Below, piece after piece: positions 25,943-34,231 of a stretch of DNA of 64,000 bases. The notes below the pieces were generated by a model that was given only the letters and a program-made list of their open reading frames with translations, had not been told where the DNA came from and did not search any database. This DNA is from JBDHWG01 sp046328505 (GTDB taxonomy: Bacteria > Chloroflexota > Anaerolineae > Epilineales > JAHCIE01), in contig JAXLWL010000002.1 in the NCBI GenBank assembly GCA_046328505.1, positions 930,001 through 994,000 of the forward strand. The letters are read 5' to 3'. Position numbers and translations under genes: made by a program. Numbering within the stretch: position 1 is the stretch's first letter; every line of letters starts with the position of its first letter.

Positions 25943-26890
25943 CTATCCCTCTTGCGGGAGCGCCGCAAGATGCGCGCCGATGAAACCGGGCGCGCCGTTG
26001 ATGAAAGCCTTACCCGGCATGGGGCGCTTACCCGCCGGCTGAACTTCGTCCAGCCGCAACGCGCCATCGCCCGTCACGACGGCGACGCCACCCGACACGG
26101 CGACCACATCGCCTGGCGCGCCGCCTGCCTCCACAGCGGAGGCGCGAAGCACCTTGAGGGGCGCCCCGTTCCACAGCGTGTACGCGGTCGGCCAGGGCTG
26201 GTAGGCGCGGACGGCGCGCTCGATTTCGACGGCGGGACGCTGCCAATCGATGGCGCCGTCCTCCTTCTTGATCAGCCGCGTGTAGGTGACGCCGTCGGCG
26301 GGCTGCGGCTGCGGCCGAATCTCGCCGGCGACCCATTGGGGCAGGGTCTCGCCCAGCAACGCAGCGCCCCGTTGAGCCAGGCGTTCGCTCAAGCTGCCCG
26401 TCGTGTCGTCGGGGTGGATCGTTTCCTCCACCTGGGTCAGGATATCGCCGGTGTCCATCGCTTCGTCCATGAGCATGATCGTGACACCAGTAACGCTGTC
26501 GCCGGCGAGCAGAGCGAACGTGATTGGCGCCGCGCCGCGCCAGCGCGGCAGAAGCGACGCGTGGACGTTGATGTTGCCGAGTCGGGGAATGGCGAGAACG
26601 CTCGGGGGCAGAATCAGGCCGTAGGCGGCGACGACGATGAGATCAGGCGCAAATGCGCGGAGCTGCTCGACCGCCGATGGATCCTTGCGGAGGCTGCGCG
26701 GCTGGAGGATCGGGATGCCCGCTGCGCTGGCCACCGACTTGACCGGCGACTCAATGACGGCCCGACCACGGCCGGACGGCCGGTCGGGCTGGGTCAGCAC
26801 AACCGCAACCTCGACGTCTGTCATCGCCAGCAGCTGTCGCAGCGTTGGCACGGCGAAATCTGGTGTTCCCATGAAAGCTACGCGCAGCAT
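25943..26890 (-). CDS. fmt: Methionyl-tRNA formyltransferase
   Basis: Formylates initiator Met-tRNA using 10-formyl-THF. The start MLRVAFMGTPDFAVPTLRQLL and the catalytic HASLLPRWRGAAPI segment (His and downstream Asp in LMDEAMDTGDIL) are diagnostic, as is the SLxxRLAxxGAALL helix. The C-terminal domain binds tRNA. The 315 residues are standard. I start it at 26890, with GGAGGG four bases upstream; the frame runs open for another 190 codons, but that region is antisense to recJ. Divergent from recJ. Confidence 0.96.
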   Translation of the reverse strand: MLRVAFMGTPDFAVPTLRQLLAMTDVEVAVVLTQPDRPSGRGRAVIESPVKSVASAAGIPILQPRSLRKDPSAVEQLRAFAPDLIVVAAYGLILPPSVLAIPRLGNINVHASLLPRWRGAAPITFALLAGDSVTGVTIMLMDEAMDTGDILTQVEETIHPDDTTGSLSERLAQRGAALLGETLPQWVAGEIRPQPQPADGVTYTRLIKKEDGAIDWQRPAVEIERAVRAYQPWPTAYTLWNGAPLKVLRASAVEAGGAPGDVVAVSGGVAVVTGDGALRLDEVQPAGKRPMPGKAFINGAPGFIGAHLAALPQEG

Positions 26891-26922
26891 CGTTCCCTCC
26901 TGGAACAATGATACATCTATCT

Positions 26923-26952
26923 TTGGACTGAGTGGTCCGAATCGCGTATAAT
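26923..26952 (+). promoter_or_regulatory. Promoter of recJ
   Basis: TTGGAC at 26923-26928, an 18-base spacer and a perfect TATAAT at 26947-26952. Transcription should begin near 26959, right at the GTG at 26960, which leaves the Shine-Dalgarno site before the TTG at 26978 just inside the transcript. Confidence 0.7.
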
Positions 26953-26977
26953 CGACGCCGTGACAGGAGGCAGTAGG

Positions 26978-28708
26978 TTGAAACGCAAACAGTGGCGCAT
27001 CGCCGATCCGGCGCCCGACAACTTCATCGCCGCCTTTCCCGATCTCCCCCGGCCGGTCGCGCAGACTCTCTACAACCGGGGCTATCGGGATCCCGTGGCG
27101 GCACGGGCGTTTCTCAACGGCGCCGAGCCTGATCAGAACCCGTTCAACCTGCGGGGTATGCAGGAAGCTGTACGCCGTCTGCGCGACGCGATTCGCAAGG
27201 GCGAACCTATCGTCGTGTACGGCGACTACGATGTCGACGGCGTCACCGCGACCGCTCTCCTGGTTCACATGCTGCACTCCCTCGGCGCGACCGTGCGGCC
27301 CTATATTCCGGACCGCTTCGAGGAAGGCTACGGGGTCAACGCCCTGGCGCTCGAAAAGCTGGCCGAGAGCGGCGCTCGGGTCGTGGTCACGGTGGACTGC
27401 GGGATTCGCTCCCACGCCGAGACGGCTCTCGGGCGCAAGCTGGGCCTCGACATCATCGTAACCGACCACCACGAGCCCGCCGAGCCGATGCCCGGCGCAG
27501 CCGTCGCCATCATCTGCCCTCGGCAGCCGCGCTGCAACTACCCAACCAAGAGTCTAGCCGGGGTCGGGCTGGCGTACAAGCTGGCGCAAGCCCTGTACCT
27601 CGTCGATCAGAGCACGCCAACCGGCAAGCGGCGCGGGGCAGTGACGCCCGATGACTTGCTCGACCTGGTCGTCCTCGGCACCGTGGCGGACATGGCTCCC
27701 CTCGTGCTGGAAAATCGCAGCCTGGTGCGGCGCGGTATGCATGCCCTGAACACCACGAAGCGGCCCGGCCTGAAGGCGTTGTTCCGCGCGGCGCGGATCG
27801 AATTGGGGCGCATCACTGTGGACCAGCTCAGCTACCTCGTCGCCCCCCGCCTCAACGCGGCCGGCCGACTCGAGCACGCCATGACAAGCTACAGCTTGCT
27901 CATGACGCCCCAGCCCGATCGGGCAGACGCGCTGGCAGCCAAACTCGAGGACCAGAACCGCCGCCGCCAGACGCTGACCGACGAAGCCCTGGCTGCGGCG
28001 CGGCCGTTCGCATTAGGGCAGCTGGCCGATAGCCGCCTCATCTTCGTGGCCGACGGAAGCTACAAGTCCGGGGTTGTCGGCCTGGTCGCCAACCGCCTCA
28101 TGGAGGAATTCTACCGGCCGGCCGTCGTGGTCGAGATGGGGCAAGAGGAGAGCCGCGGGTCCGGCCGCAGCATACCTGAGGTCAATATCGTAGAGGTGCT
28201 TGATAAGTGCAAAGACTTGCTGGTGCGGCACGGCGGGCACAGGGCGGCAGCGGGCTTCACAGTGCGCAACGACCGCCTGCCCCAGCTTGAAATGCGCCTG
28301 CGCGAGCTTGTCGACGCGATGTTGCCGTCTGTCCCGACGCCCACCCTGGGAATCGATGCCGTGCTGCCGCTCGCCGATGTCACTGAACCTGTCTGGACGG
28401 CGTTCGAGCGCCTGGCGCCGTTTGGGCAGCAAAACAGCTCGCCTCTCCTGGCGACTCTCGGCGCCACGGTGTGCGACGCGCGCCTGGTGGGTATGAATCA
28501 TCTGAAACTCATTGTCGCAGATCAGTCGGGCAACACGCGGGAGGCCATCGCGTTTCGCCGCGGCGACTGGCTGCCGGATTTGCCTCCCGTCATCGATATC
28601 GCCTACCAGCTCGAGCTCAATCGATGGAACGGAACAGTGCAGGCGCAAATGAATGTCAAAGATATTCGGCCGACCGGAGACACCGATTCTCTCCTGCTCG
28701 ACGCGTAA
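26978..28708 (+). CDS. recJ: Single-stranded-DNA-specific exonuclease RecJ
   Basis: 5'-3' ssDNA exonuclease in recombination and mismatch repair. The DHH domain shows the metal-binding motifs YGDYDVDGVTATALL, VVTVDCGI and IIVTDHHEP, followed by GVGLAYKLAQAL. The DHHA1 domain contains SGRSIPEVNIVEVL and GGHRAAAGFTV, and a C-terminal OB domain follows. Start: AGGAGG at 26965-26970 sits seven bases before a TTG at 26978 (MKRKQWRIADP), which fits better than the in-frame GTG at 26960. This gives 576 residues, the usual length. Confidence 0.95.
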   Translation: MKRKQWRIADPAPDNFIAAFPDLPRPVAQTLYNRGYRDPVAARAFLNGAEPDQNPFNLRGMQEAVRRLRDAIRKGEPIVVYGDYDVDGVTATALLVHMLHSLGATVRPYIPDRFEEGYGVNALALEKLAESGARVVVTVDCGIRSHAETALGRKLGLDIIVTDHHEPAEPMPGAAVAIICPRQPRCNYPTKSLAGVGLAYKLAQALYLVDQSTPTGKRRGAVTPDDLLDLVVLGTVADMAPLVLENRSLVRRGMHALNTTKRPGLKALFRAARIELGRITVDQLSYLVAPRLNAAGRLEHAMTSYSLLMTPQPDRADALAAKLEDQNRRRQTLTDEALAAARPFALGQLADSRLIFVADGSYKSGVVGLVANRLMEEFYRPAVVVEMGQEESRGSGRSIPEVNIVEVLDKCKDLLVRHGGHRAAAGFTVRNDRLPQLEMRLRELVDAMLPSVPTPTLGIDAVLPLADVTEPVWTAFERLAPFGQQNSSPLLATLGATVCDARLVGMNHLKLIVADQSGNTREAIAFRRGDWLPDLPPVIDIAYQLELNRWNGTVQAQMNVKDIRPTGDTDSLLLDA

Positions 28709-28768
28709 GGCTGGCTATTCAGCCGAGGAACAAGGCCTGTGGCAACGGCCGACAAAGGGCACAGCATT

Positions 28769-29584
28769 ATGACCAACTCGTTTGACTTGGCGCGGGCTAG
28801 GGGATTTGTCCTGGATATGGACGGCGTGCTCTACCACGGCAACGTGGCAATTCCAGGTGCGCGAGAGTTCCTCGAAGACCTGAATGCCGCAGCCATCCCC
28901 TGGCGGCTGCTGACGAACAATGCCTCAGCGACACCGGAGCAGTATGTCGCCAAGCTTGCAGACATGGACATTCGCGCGGAGCCGGAGCAGATCATGACGA
29001 GCTCTCTGGCGACGGCGGCCTACGTCAAGCATCTCGCCCCCAATGGCGCCCGGGTCTACGTCGTCGGTGGCGACGGTATCCAGGAGGCCATTCGCCGCCA
29101 GGGCTTCGAGGTCGTCACTCGTCCTCCGGCCGATTTTGTCGTCGTCGGAATCGATTGGGGCGTGACGTACGACAAGCTCAAGTGGGCCGCGCTCTGCATT
29201 CGTGGCGGCGCGCAGTTCATCGGGACGAACGCCGACAAGACTTTTCCCCACTCCGATGGCATTATTCCCGGCAACGGCGCGCAGCTCGCCTTCCTCCAGG
29301 CGGCGACCGACGTCGCGCCGACGATTATCGGCAAACCGCAGCCCGAGATCTTTCGCTCGACTGTGTGGGCGATGGGGACACCCATTGAGCAGACGCCGAT
29401 GATCGGCGACCGCCTGGACACAGACATCGAGGGCGCCGCTGCGGCGGGCATGCCCACGATTATGGTGCTGACGGGGGTACACACGCGGGACGATGCGGCA
29501 AAGGCAGCCGCCCGGCCCACGCTTATCGTGGAAGACATCGCGGCGCTCGATTTGGCCTGGCGCGCGGCCCACGCTGTCGGCTGA
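28769..29584 (+). CDS. HAD-superfamily phosphatase, NagD/PGP type
   Basis: A type IIA HAD hydrolase. Motif I reads FVLDMDGVLYHGN (nucleophile and acid Asp), motif II is LLTNNAS, the Lys of motif III lies in IIGKPQPEIF, and motif IV is MIGDRLDTDIEGA. The cap domain fits NagD-like enzymes, which act on nucleotide or sugar phosphates including 2-phosphoglycolate. Two starts are possible: ATG at 28769 with AAAGGG upstream (271 residues, chosen) or GTG at 28739 with GAGGA. It follows recJ by 60 bases. Confidence 0.9.
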   Translation: MTNSFDLARARGFVLDMDGVLYHGNVAIPGAREFLEDLNAAAIPWRLLTNNASATPEQYVAKLADMDIRAEPEQIMTSSLATAAYVKHLAPNGARVYVVGGDGIQEAIRRQGFEVVTRPPADFVVVGIDWGVTYDKLKWAALCIRGGAQFIGTNADKTFPHSDGIIPGNGAQLAFLQAATDVAPTIIGKPQPEIFRSTVWAMGTPIEQTPMIGDRLDTDIEGAAAAGMPTIMVLTGVHTRDDAAKAAARPTLIVEDIAALDLAWRAAHAVG

Positions 29585-29611
29585 GTGTTGGATAAGAGTT
29601 GGCTGGCGGGG

Positions 29612-29640
29612 TTGTTGCGAGGTACGATTCTCGCTATAGT
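29612..29640 (+). promoter_or_regulatory. Promoter of the YugP-type protease gene
   Basis: TTGTTG at 29612-29617, 17 bases, TATAGT at 29635-29640, leaving a leader of about 70 bases before the AGGAGG site and ATG. Confidence 0.55.
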
Positions 29641-29718
29641 TACATCAAGATAAGTGTAGACAGAATGATTCGTGGCTGATTTGAGCCGGGTCCGAGGCGT
29701 CTCTCTAGGAGGTCTACT

Positions 29719-30432
29719 ATGTTTCTTCCCATGGGGTTCTATGGTAACCCTATGTATATTGTGGTCTTCGTGGTGGGTCTGGTGCTCAGCATTGGTGCGC
29801 AGGCCCTTGTTCAGGGCGCTTACGCCAAGTGGCGCAAGGTGCCTAACTCGCGCGGCGTGACCGGCGCTCAGGCGGCGCGCTATCTCCTCGACTCGAACGG
29901 CTTGCAGAACGTGCGCATCGAGCCGACTCAGGGTGGCACGCTCAGCGACCACTACGATCCCAAGGACAAGGTGCTGCGCCTTTCGCCTGATATTTACAGT
30001 ACCGCTTCGATTGCGGCGGTGGCGGTGGCGGCGCACGAGAGCGGTCACGCGCTCCAGGACCAGGCGGGCTACGGTCCCCTGCGCCTGCGATCTGCCATCG
30101 TGCCGGTGGCCGGTCTTGGCTCGCAGCTTGGCCTCTGGATCATGATTGCTGGCCTGTTCATGGGGTTCCAGCCGATCGCAATCCTGGGGCTGGTGCTGTT
30201 CGCCCTCACCTTCGTCTTCACGGTTGTCACGCTGCCTGTGGAGTTCAACGCGAGCACGCGAGCGCTGGGGCAGATCGAGAAGACGTCACTTCTCACGGCG
30301 CAGGAGATGGACGGAGCGCGGTCGATGCTGCGCGCCGCGGCGCTGACCTACGTGGCGGCGGCGGCGGCCTCCCTCCTGCAGGTGCTCTACTGGGGCTCCA
30401 TGATCCTGGGCGGCGGACGGCGACGCGGTTAG
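29719..30432 (+). CDS. Membrane zinc metallopeptidase, YugP/DUF family
   Basis: A zinc neutral metallopeptidase of the YugP type. The N-terminal membrane segment (PMYIVVFVVGLVLSIGAQAL) is followed by the soluble region with SDHYDPKDKVLRLSPDIY and the zinc motif HESGH at residues 106-110 (AAHESGHALQDQ). Further membrane segments follow (AGLFMGFQPIAILGLVLFAL and near the C-terminus), and VEFNASTRAL supplies the distal Glu seen in the family. AGGAGG lies six bases before the ATG. The substrates of this family are unknown; membrane protein quality control is a guess. Confidence 0.9.
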   Translation: MFLPMGFYGNPMYIVVFVVGLVLSIGAQALVQGAYAKWRKVPNSRGVTGAQAARYLLDSNGLQNVRIEPTQGGTLSDHYDPKDKVLRLSPDIYSTASIAAVAVAAHESGHALQDQAGYGPLRLRSAIVPVAGLGSQLGLWIMIAGLFMGFQPIAILGLVLFALTFVFTVVTLPVEFNASTRALGQIEKTSLLTAQEMDGARSMLRAAALTYVAAAAASLLQVLYWGSMILGGGRRRG

Positions 30433-30495
30433 TCAGACGTTGACGCAAAAGATGCGCGCTGCCGCTTTAGCGGCGGCGCGCTTGATTCTGAGGCT

Positions 30496-31653
30496 ATGAT
30501 TGGGAAGTACATGAAAGCTGAACGCAAATCGCTGCTCGACCTGACGTACACAGAGCTGGAGGAGTTTGTCACCGCGCAGGGCGAGCCCCGCTTTCGGGCG
30601 CGGCAGCTCTGGGACTGGATCTATCGCCAGCTCGCTCTCGACTTCGACGCCATGACCAATCTCCCTAAGGGCTTCCGCCAGCGTCTGTCGGAGACGGCGA
30701 CGCTGGGGCTGCTCGAGCCTGTAGCAGAGACGTGGTCGGCGGATGGCATGGCGCAGAAGTTCCTGTTCCGCCTGGGTGACGGGCAGCTTGTCGAGAGCGT
30801 GCTCATGCACTACGAGGACGAGGCGGCGCGTGTCGGCGACGAGGACGATCCGAGCGAAGCAGAGGCGGTCGGGCGCGAGCGCCACACTGTGTGCATCTCG
30901 TCCCAGGTCGGCTGCGCAATGGGCTGTGTCTTCTGCGCGACCGGGCAGATGGGGCTGGTGCGCAATATGACGCCGGGCGAAATCGTCGCGCAGGTCCTAT
31001 GGGCGGAGCGCGCGCTGCGCCTGGGCGGCAAGCGCGTGACGAACGTCGTTTACATGGGCATGGGGGAGCCGCTGGCGAACTTCGAGAACGTCTGGCAGTC
31101 CGTAGAGACGCTGCACGACCCGCAGGGGTACAACCTCGGTGCGCGGCGGATGACTATCTCGACGGTGGGGCTCGTCCCTGGGATGCGCAAGCTGGCCCAG
31201 AAAACCCTGCCGGTGAACCTGGCCCTGTCAGTTCACGGCGCGACCGATCCGGTGCGCAACGCCATTGTGCCGATCAACCAGCGCTTCAAGCTGACCGAGG
31301 TCATCGAGGCTGCCCGAGATTACATTGCCAAGACGGGACGCCGATTGACGGTGGAGTGGGTGCTGATTCAAAACGTGAATGACACACCGGAGCAGGCCGA
31401 AGCACTGGCCGACCTGCTCGCCGGCATGCTCGTCCACGTCAACCTGATTCCTCTCAACCCGACGGCCGGCTACGACGGCGAGACCCCGACGCCGGCGCGC
31501 TCCCTGCGCTTCCGCGACATACTGGCGACGCGCGGCATCCCGACGACCCTGCGCATGCGCCGAGGCATCGATGTGCAGGCCGGTTGTGGGCAGCTTCGTA
31601 CCAGGGTCGTCAACGCCCGGGCGACGAGCATCAACCCGGCGCTGATCGGATAG
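30496..31653 (+). CDS. rlmN: 23S rRNA (A2503)/tRNA (A37) C2-methyltransferase
   Basis: Radical SAM enzyme methylating A2503 of 23S rRNA. The N-terminal HhH-like domain (FRARQLWDWIYRQ) precedes the radical SAM motif CAMGCVFC in the barrel. YMGMGEPLANF, RMTISTVGLVPGM and the methyl-carrying Cys near the C-terminus (GIDVQAGCGQL) are typical. RlmN rather than Cfr is favoured by overall length and context. Either the ATG at 30496 (GAGG three bases upstream) or that at 30511 could start translation. An insertion rich in Asp/Glu at residues 110-127 is slightly unusual. Confidence 0.95.
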   Translation: MIGKYMKAERKSLLDLTYTELEEFVTAQGEPRFRARQLWDWIYRQLALDFDAMTNLPKGFRQRLSETATLGLLEPVAETWSADGMAQKFLFRLGDGQLVESVLMHYEDEAARVGDEDDPSEAEAVGRERHTVCISSQVGCAMGCVFCATGQMGLVRNMTPGEIVAQVLWAERALRLGGKRVTNVVYMGMGEPLANFENVWQSVETLHDPQGYNLGARRMTISTVGLVPGMRKLAQKTLPVNLALSVHGATDPVRNAIVPINQRFKLTEVIEAARDYIAKTGRRLTVEWVLIQNVNDTPEQAEALADLLAGMLVHVNLIPLNPTAGYDGETPTPARSLRFRDILATRGIPTTLRMRRGIDVQAGCGQLRTRVVNARATSINPALIG

Positions 31654-31974
31654 TGTCATACCGAGCGCAAACGAAGCCTCCCGGGACAGTCCGGGGCCCT
31701 TCGCTGCGCTGCTTAGAACACACCACTGTCATTGCGAGGAGCGCATCTTGGGGGTGTGGGGGGCGAAGCTCCCCACTGACGAAGCAATCCCGCGGTGGAT
31801 GACAGCAACGCCGTAGCGGTGCAAATCGACTTTGACAAGGACGGGGGATTGCTTCGCTCCGCTCGCAATGACGGCTTAGTTGTGTTTTTGTCTAGGCGTA
31901 TGCCGCCACCCGGCAGTTAGGTCTCAGAGCGACAGACTGTAAGCGAACTGAGTTAGGACGGCGGGTGACGCGAA
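31654..31974. repeat. Intergenic region holding repeat copy B and a related fragment
   Basis: Gene-free stretch between convergent rlmN and pdxT. Copy B spans 31728-31872, bounded by GTCATTGCGAG and its inverted complement CTCGCAATGAC. Its core (31799-31823), read on the minus strand, matches copy A near 25.1 kb at about 34 of 40 bases. Just before it, 31655-31715 begins GTCATACCGAGCGCAAACGA, which looks like a diverged member of a related repeat. No ORF with a plausible start was found here. Confidence 0.75.
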
Positions 31975-31985
31975 TCACCCGCCGT
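31958..31985 (-). terminator. Hairpin at the pdxT stop codon
   Basis: ACGGCGGGTGA at 31958-31968 pairs perfectly with 31975-31985, an 11-bp stem around a 6-base loop, and overlaps the last codons of pdxT. No T-tract follows, so termination is uncertain. Confidence 0.4.
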
Positions 31986-32550
31986 TGTTCATTTGGAGAA
32001 AGAGACTGTGAAAGCGCGTGTCGTCGGTCAGCTCCGGATGGAACGAGGTTGCCAGCAGATTCTCCTGGCGGGCAGCGACAATCGTGCCGTCCTCGAGTCG
32101 CGCCAGGACATCCACGCCCGGACCGACGGTCTCGATCAGCGGGGCGCGGATGAAGATGGCGCGGAACGGCTCATCACCGAGCGCCGGCACATCCAAGTCT
32201 GCCTCGAAGCTATCCACCTGGCGGCCAAACGCGTTGCGCTGCACCTGGACGTCCATCAACTCGAGCAGCGGCTGATCGCGGTGAACGTCCTTCGCCAGCA
32301 GAATCATGCCGGCGCACGTTCCCCAGATCGGCGCTCCCTTGCGCGCCATCTCGCGGATCGGGTCGAGCAGGTCGTACTTCACCGCGAGCTTTCCCACCGT
32401 CGTGCTCTCGCCGCCCGGCATGATAAGCCCGTCTAGCCCGTCTAGCTGCGAGGCGCGGCGTACTTCGACGGCCTCGACCCCCAGGCGATTGAGAAAGGCG
32501 ACATGCTCACGGAAAGCGCCTTGGAGGGCGAGCACACCGACACGCTGCAT
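31975..32550 (-). CDS. pdxT: Pyridoxal 5'-phosphate synthase glutaminase subunit
   Basis: Class I glutaminase that supplies ammonia to PdxS for PLP synthesis. The start MQRVGVLALQGAFREHV is typical. The catalytic Cys lies in IWGTCAGMILLA and the His-Glu pair in ATSFHPELT. GLIMPGGESTT is the oxyanion region. ATG at 32550 is two bases past the pdxS stop; a GTG three codons earlier overlaps that stop. The 191 residues match the family. Confidence 0.96.
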   Translation of the reverse strand: MQRVGVLALQGAFREHVAFLNRLGVEAVEVRRASQLDGLDGLIMPGGESTTVGKLAVKYDLLDPIREMARKGAPIWGTCAGMILLAKDVHRDQPLLELMDVQVQRNAFGRQVDSFEADLDVPALGDEPFRAIFIRAPLIETVGPGVDVLARLEDGTIVAARQENLLATSFHPELTDDTRFHSLFLQMNNGG

Positions 32551-32552
32551 CG

Positions 32553-33443
32553 CTACCACCCTCGCGTCGCCAGGAGTTGCTGGTCGGGAATGGACTGAAC
32601 ATGAATCCCCACCATGGCTTCGCCGAGCCCGCGGGAGACCTCTGCGATGACAGCGGGGTCGTTGTAGTGAGTTGTCGCCTCGACGATGGCGCGCGCGCGG
32701 CGATAAGGATCGCCGGACTTGAAGATACCGCTGCCCACGAACACGCCGTCCACGCCGATCTGCATCAACAGGGCGGCGTCGGCGGGCGTGGCGATGCCAC
32801 CGGCCGCAAAGTTGACGACGGGCAGCTTGCCGGTCTCGTGAACTTCCTTGACCAGCTCATACGGCGCGCCCATCTCCTTGGCGATGCGCATCAGCTCCTC
32901 GGGCCGGGCAGCCTGGAGGCGGCGGATGTCGCCCAGCACGGTTCGCGCGTGGCGCACCGCTTCGACCACGTCGCCCGTGCCGGCTTCGCCCTTCGTGCGG
33001 ATCATGGCCGCGCCTTCGCCGATGCGCCGCAGAGCCTCGCCCAGGTTGCGGCAGCCGCACACGAACGGCACCTTGAAACCTGACTTGTCGACGTGATTGT
33101 CCTCATCTGCCGGGGTCAGAACCTCGGATTCGTCGATGTAGTCAATGCCGAGGGCCTCAAGCACCTGCGCCTCGACGAAGTGACCGATGCGGCACTTTGC
33201 CATCACGGGAATAGTGACGGCCTCCTGGATCTCCTTGATCTTGTCTGGGTCGGCCATGCGAGCCACGCCACCCTGCGCTCGAATATCAGCCGGCACGCGC
33301 TCCAGCGCCATGACGGCGCACGCGCCCGCTTCCTCGGCGATGCGAGCCTGGTCGGCCGTGGTCACGTCCATGATAACGCCACCCTTGAGCATCTGCGCCA
33401 GACCAGCCTTCAGCCGGAATGTTCCCGTCTCTCTCTCTGCCAT
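32553..33443 (-). CDS. pdxS: Pyridoxal 5'-phosphate synthase lyase subunit
   Basis: Forms PLP from ribose 5-phosphate, glyceraldehyde 3-phosphate and ammonia in a dodecamer with PdxT. It has GGVIMDVTTADQARIAEEAG, with the active-site Asp, and RIGHFVEAQVLEALGIDYIDESEVL. Catalytic lysines are in HVDKSGFKVPFVCG and IRTKGEAGTG. The phosphate loop reads FAAGGIATPADAALLMQ. The 296 residues are standard. AGGAGG lies before the ATG. The two genes form the complete deoxyxylulose-independent B6 pathway. Confidence 0.98.
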   Translation of the reverse strand: MAERETGTFRLKAGLAQMLKGGVIMDVTTADQARIAEEAGACAVMALERVPADIRAQGGVARMADPDKIKEIQEAVTIPVMAKCRIGHFVEAQVLEALGIDYIDESEVLTPADEDNHVDKSGFKVPFVCGCRNLGEALRRIGEGAAMIRTKGEAGTGDVVEAVRHARTVLGDIRRLQAARPEELMRIAKEMGAPYELVKEVHETGKLPVVNFAAGGIATPADAALLMQIGVDGVFVGSGIFKSGDPYRRARAIVEATTHYNDPAVIAEVSRGLGEAMVGIHVQSIPDQQLLATRGW

Positions 33444-33522
33444 GATCGGTGTCCTCCTGAGTCTCGTATCCCGTCGAGCGATCGGTCTTTAGCAACAATA
33501 AATCATAAACCGGAATAGCCGT

Positions 33523-33540
33523 GGCGCCAATTTCGGCGCC
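33523..33540. repeat. Short GC hairpin upstream of pdxS
   Basis: GGCGCC at 33523-33528 and 33535-33540 with a 6-base spacer, located in the gap between the HD hydrolase stop and the pdxS leader. It could be a weak terminator of the HD gene; there is no clear T-tract. Confidence 0.3.
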
Positions 33541-33558
33541 TGCCTGTCCCCGCCCACC

Positions 33559-34209
33559 TTACACCTCACCCTCCCACTCGCGAAAAAAGCGGGCGAGAAA
33601 TGCCTCCATGAAGGCGTGGCGTTCATCGGCCATCTGCCGCGCTGTGTCCGTGTTCATCAGGTCGCGCAGGAGCAAGAGCTTTTCGTAGAAGTGGTTGACC
33701 GTCGTGCCGAGGTGCGCGCGATATTCTTGCGCCGACATCCCGACTCGCGGCGGCACCGTCGGATCGTGCATCGGCGTTCCCTTCCACCCACCATACGCGA
33801 ATGTGCGGGCAACCCCGATGGCGCCGATCGCGTCCAGACGGTCGGCGTCCTGGACGATTTGCCCCTCTAGCGTCGCCATGCGCGGCTGGTCCGCCGACTT
33901 GAAGGAAAGGGTGTCGATGATACCGACGACCTGAGCAATCGTATCGGCGTCAACGCCCTGGGACGCGAGCCAGTCGGTAGCCAGCCGTCCGCTGGCGTGC
34001 TCATCACCGCTGAACTTCCAGTCGGCGATATCATGCAGAAGCGCAGCCAGCTGAATGACGAATCGGCTGCCACCCTCTTGCTCGGCCAGGTGGCGCGCCA
34101 GGGCCGTCACGCGGTAAGTGTGCCACCAGTCGTGCCCCGTCGAGTCGGAGGACAGACGCGCGCGTACCCACTCGCCGGTTGCGGCGGTGACCGCGTCATC
34201 GTGCATCAT
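33559..34209 (-). CDS. HD domain phosphohydrolase (YedJ-like)
   Basis: The HD-fold metal ligands are visible: His in HDWWHTYRVTALARHLA, HD in LAALLHDIADWKF, and the distal Asp in IVQDADRLDAIGAIGVARTF. This arrangement and the GGWKGTPMHDP insertion match the YedJ/YpgQ group, some members of which hydrolyse nucleotide phosphates; the substrate here is unknown. Two adjacent ATGs (34209 and 34206) lie after GAGG. It is upstream of pdxST on the same strand, 115 bases away. Confidence 0.87.
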   Translation of the reverse strand: MMHDDAVTAATGEWVRARLSSDSTGHDWWHTYRVTALARHLAEQEGGSRFVIQLAALLHDIADWKFSGDEHASGRLATDWLASQGVDADTIAQVVGIIDTLSFKSADQPRMATLEGQIVQDADRLDAIGAIGVARTFAYGGWKGTPMHDPTVPPRVGMSAQEYRAHLGTTVNHFYEKLLLLRDLMNTDTARQMADERHAFMEAFLARFFREWEGEV

Positions 34210-34231
34210 GAAGCCTCATTCCTGTGGATGA

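Noticed and set aside
26960..26977. GTG at 26960 as recJ start
   Set aside because: It would lie at the predicted transcription start with no ribosome binding site, while AGGAGG is well spaced for the TTG at 26978.
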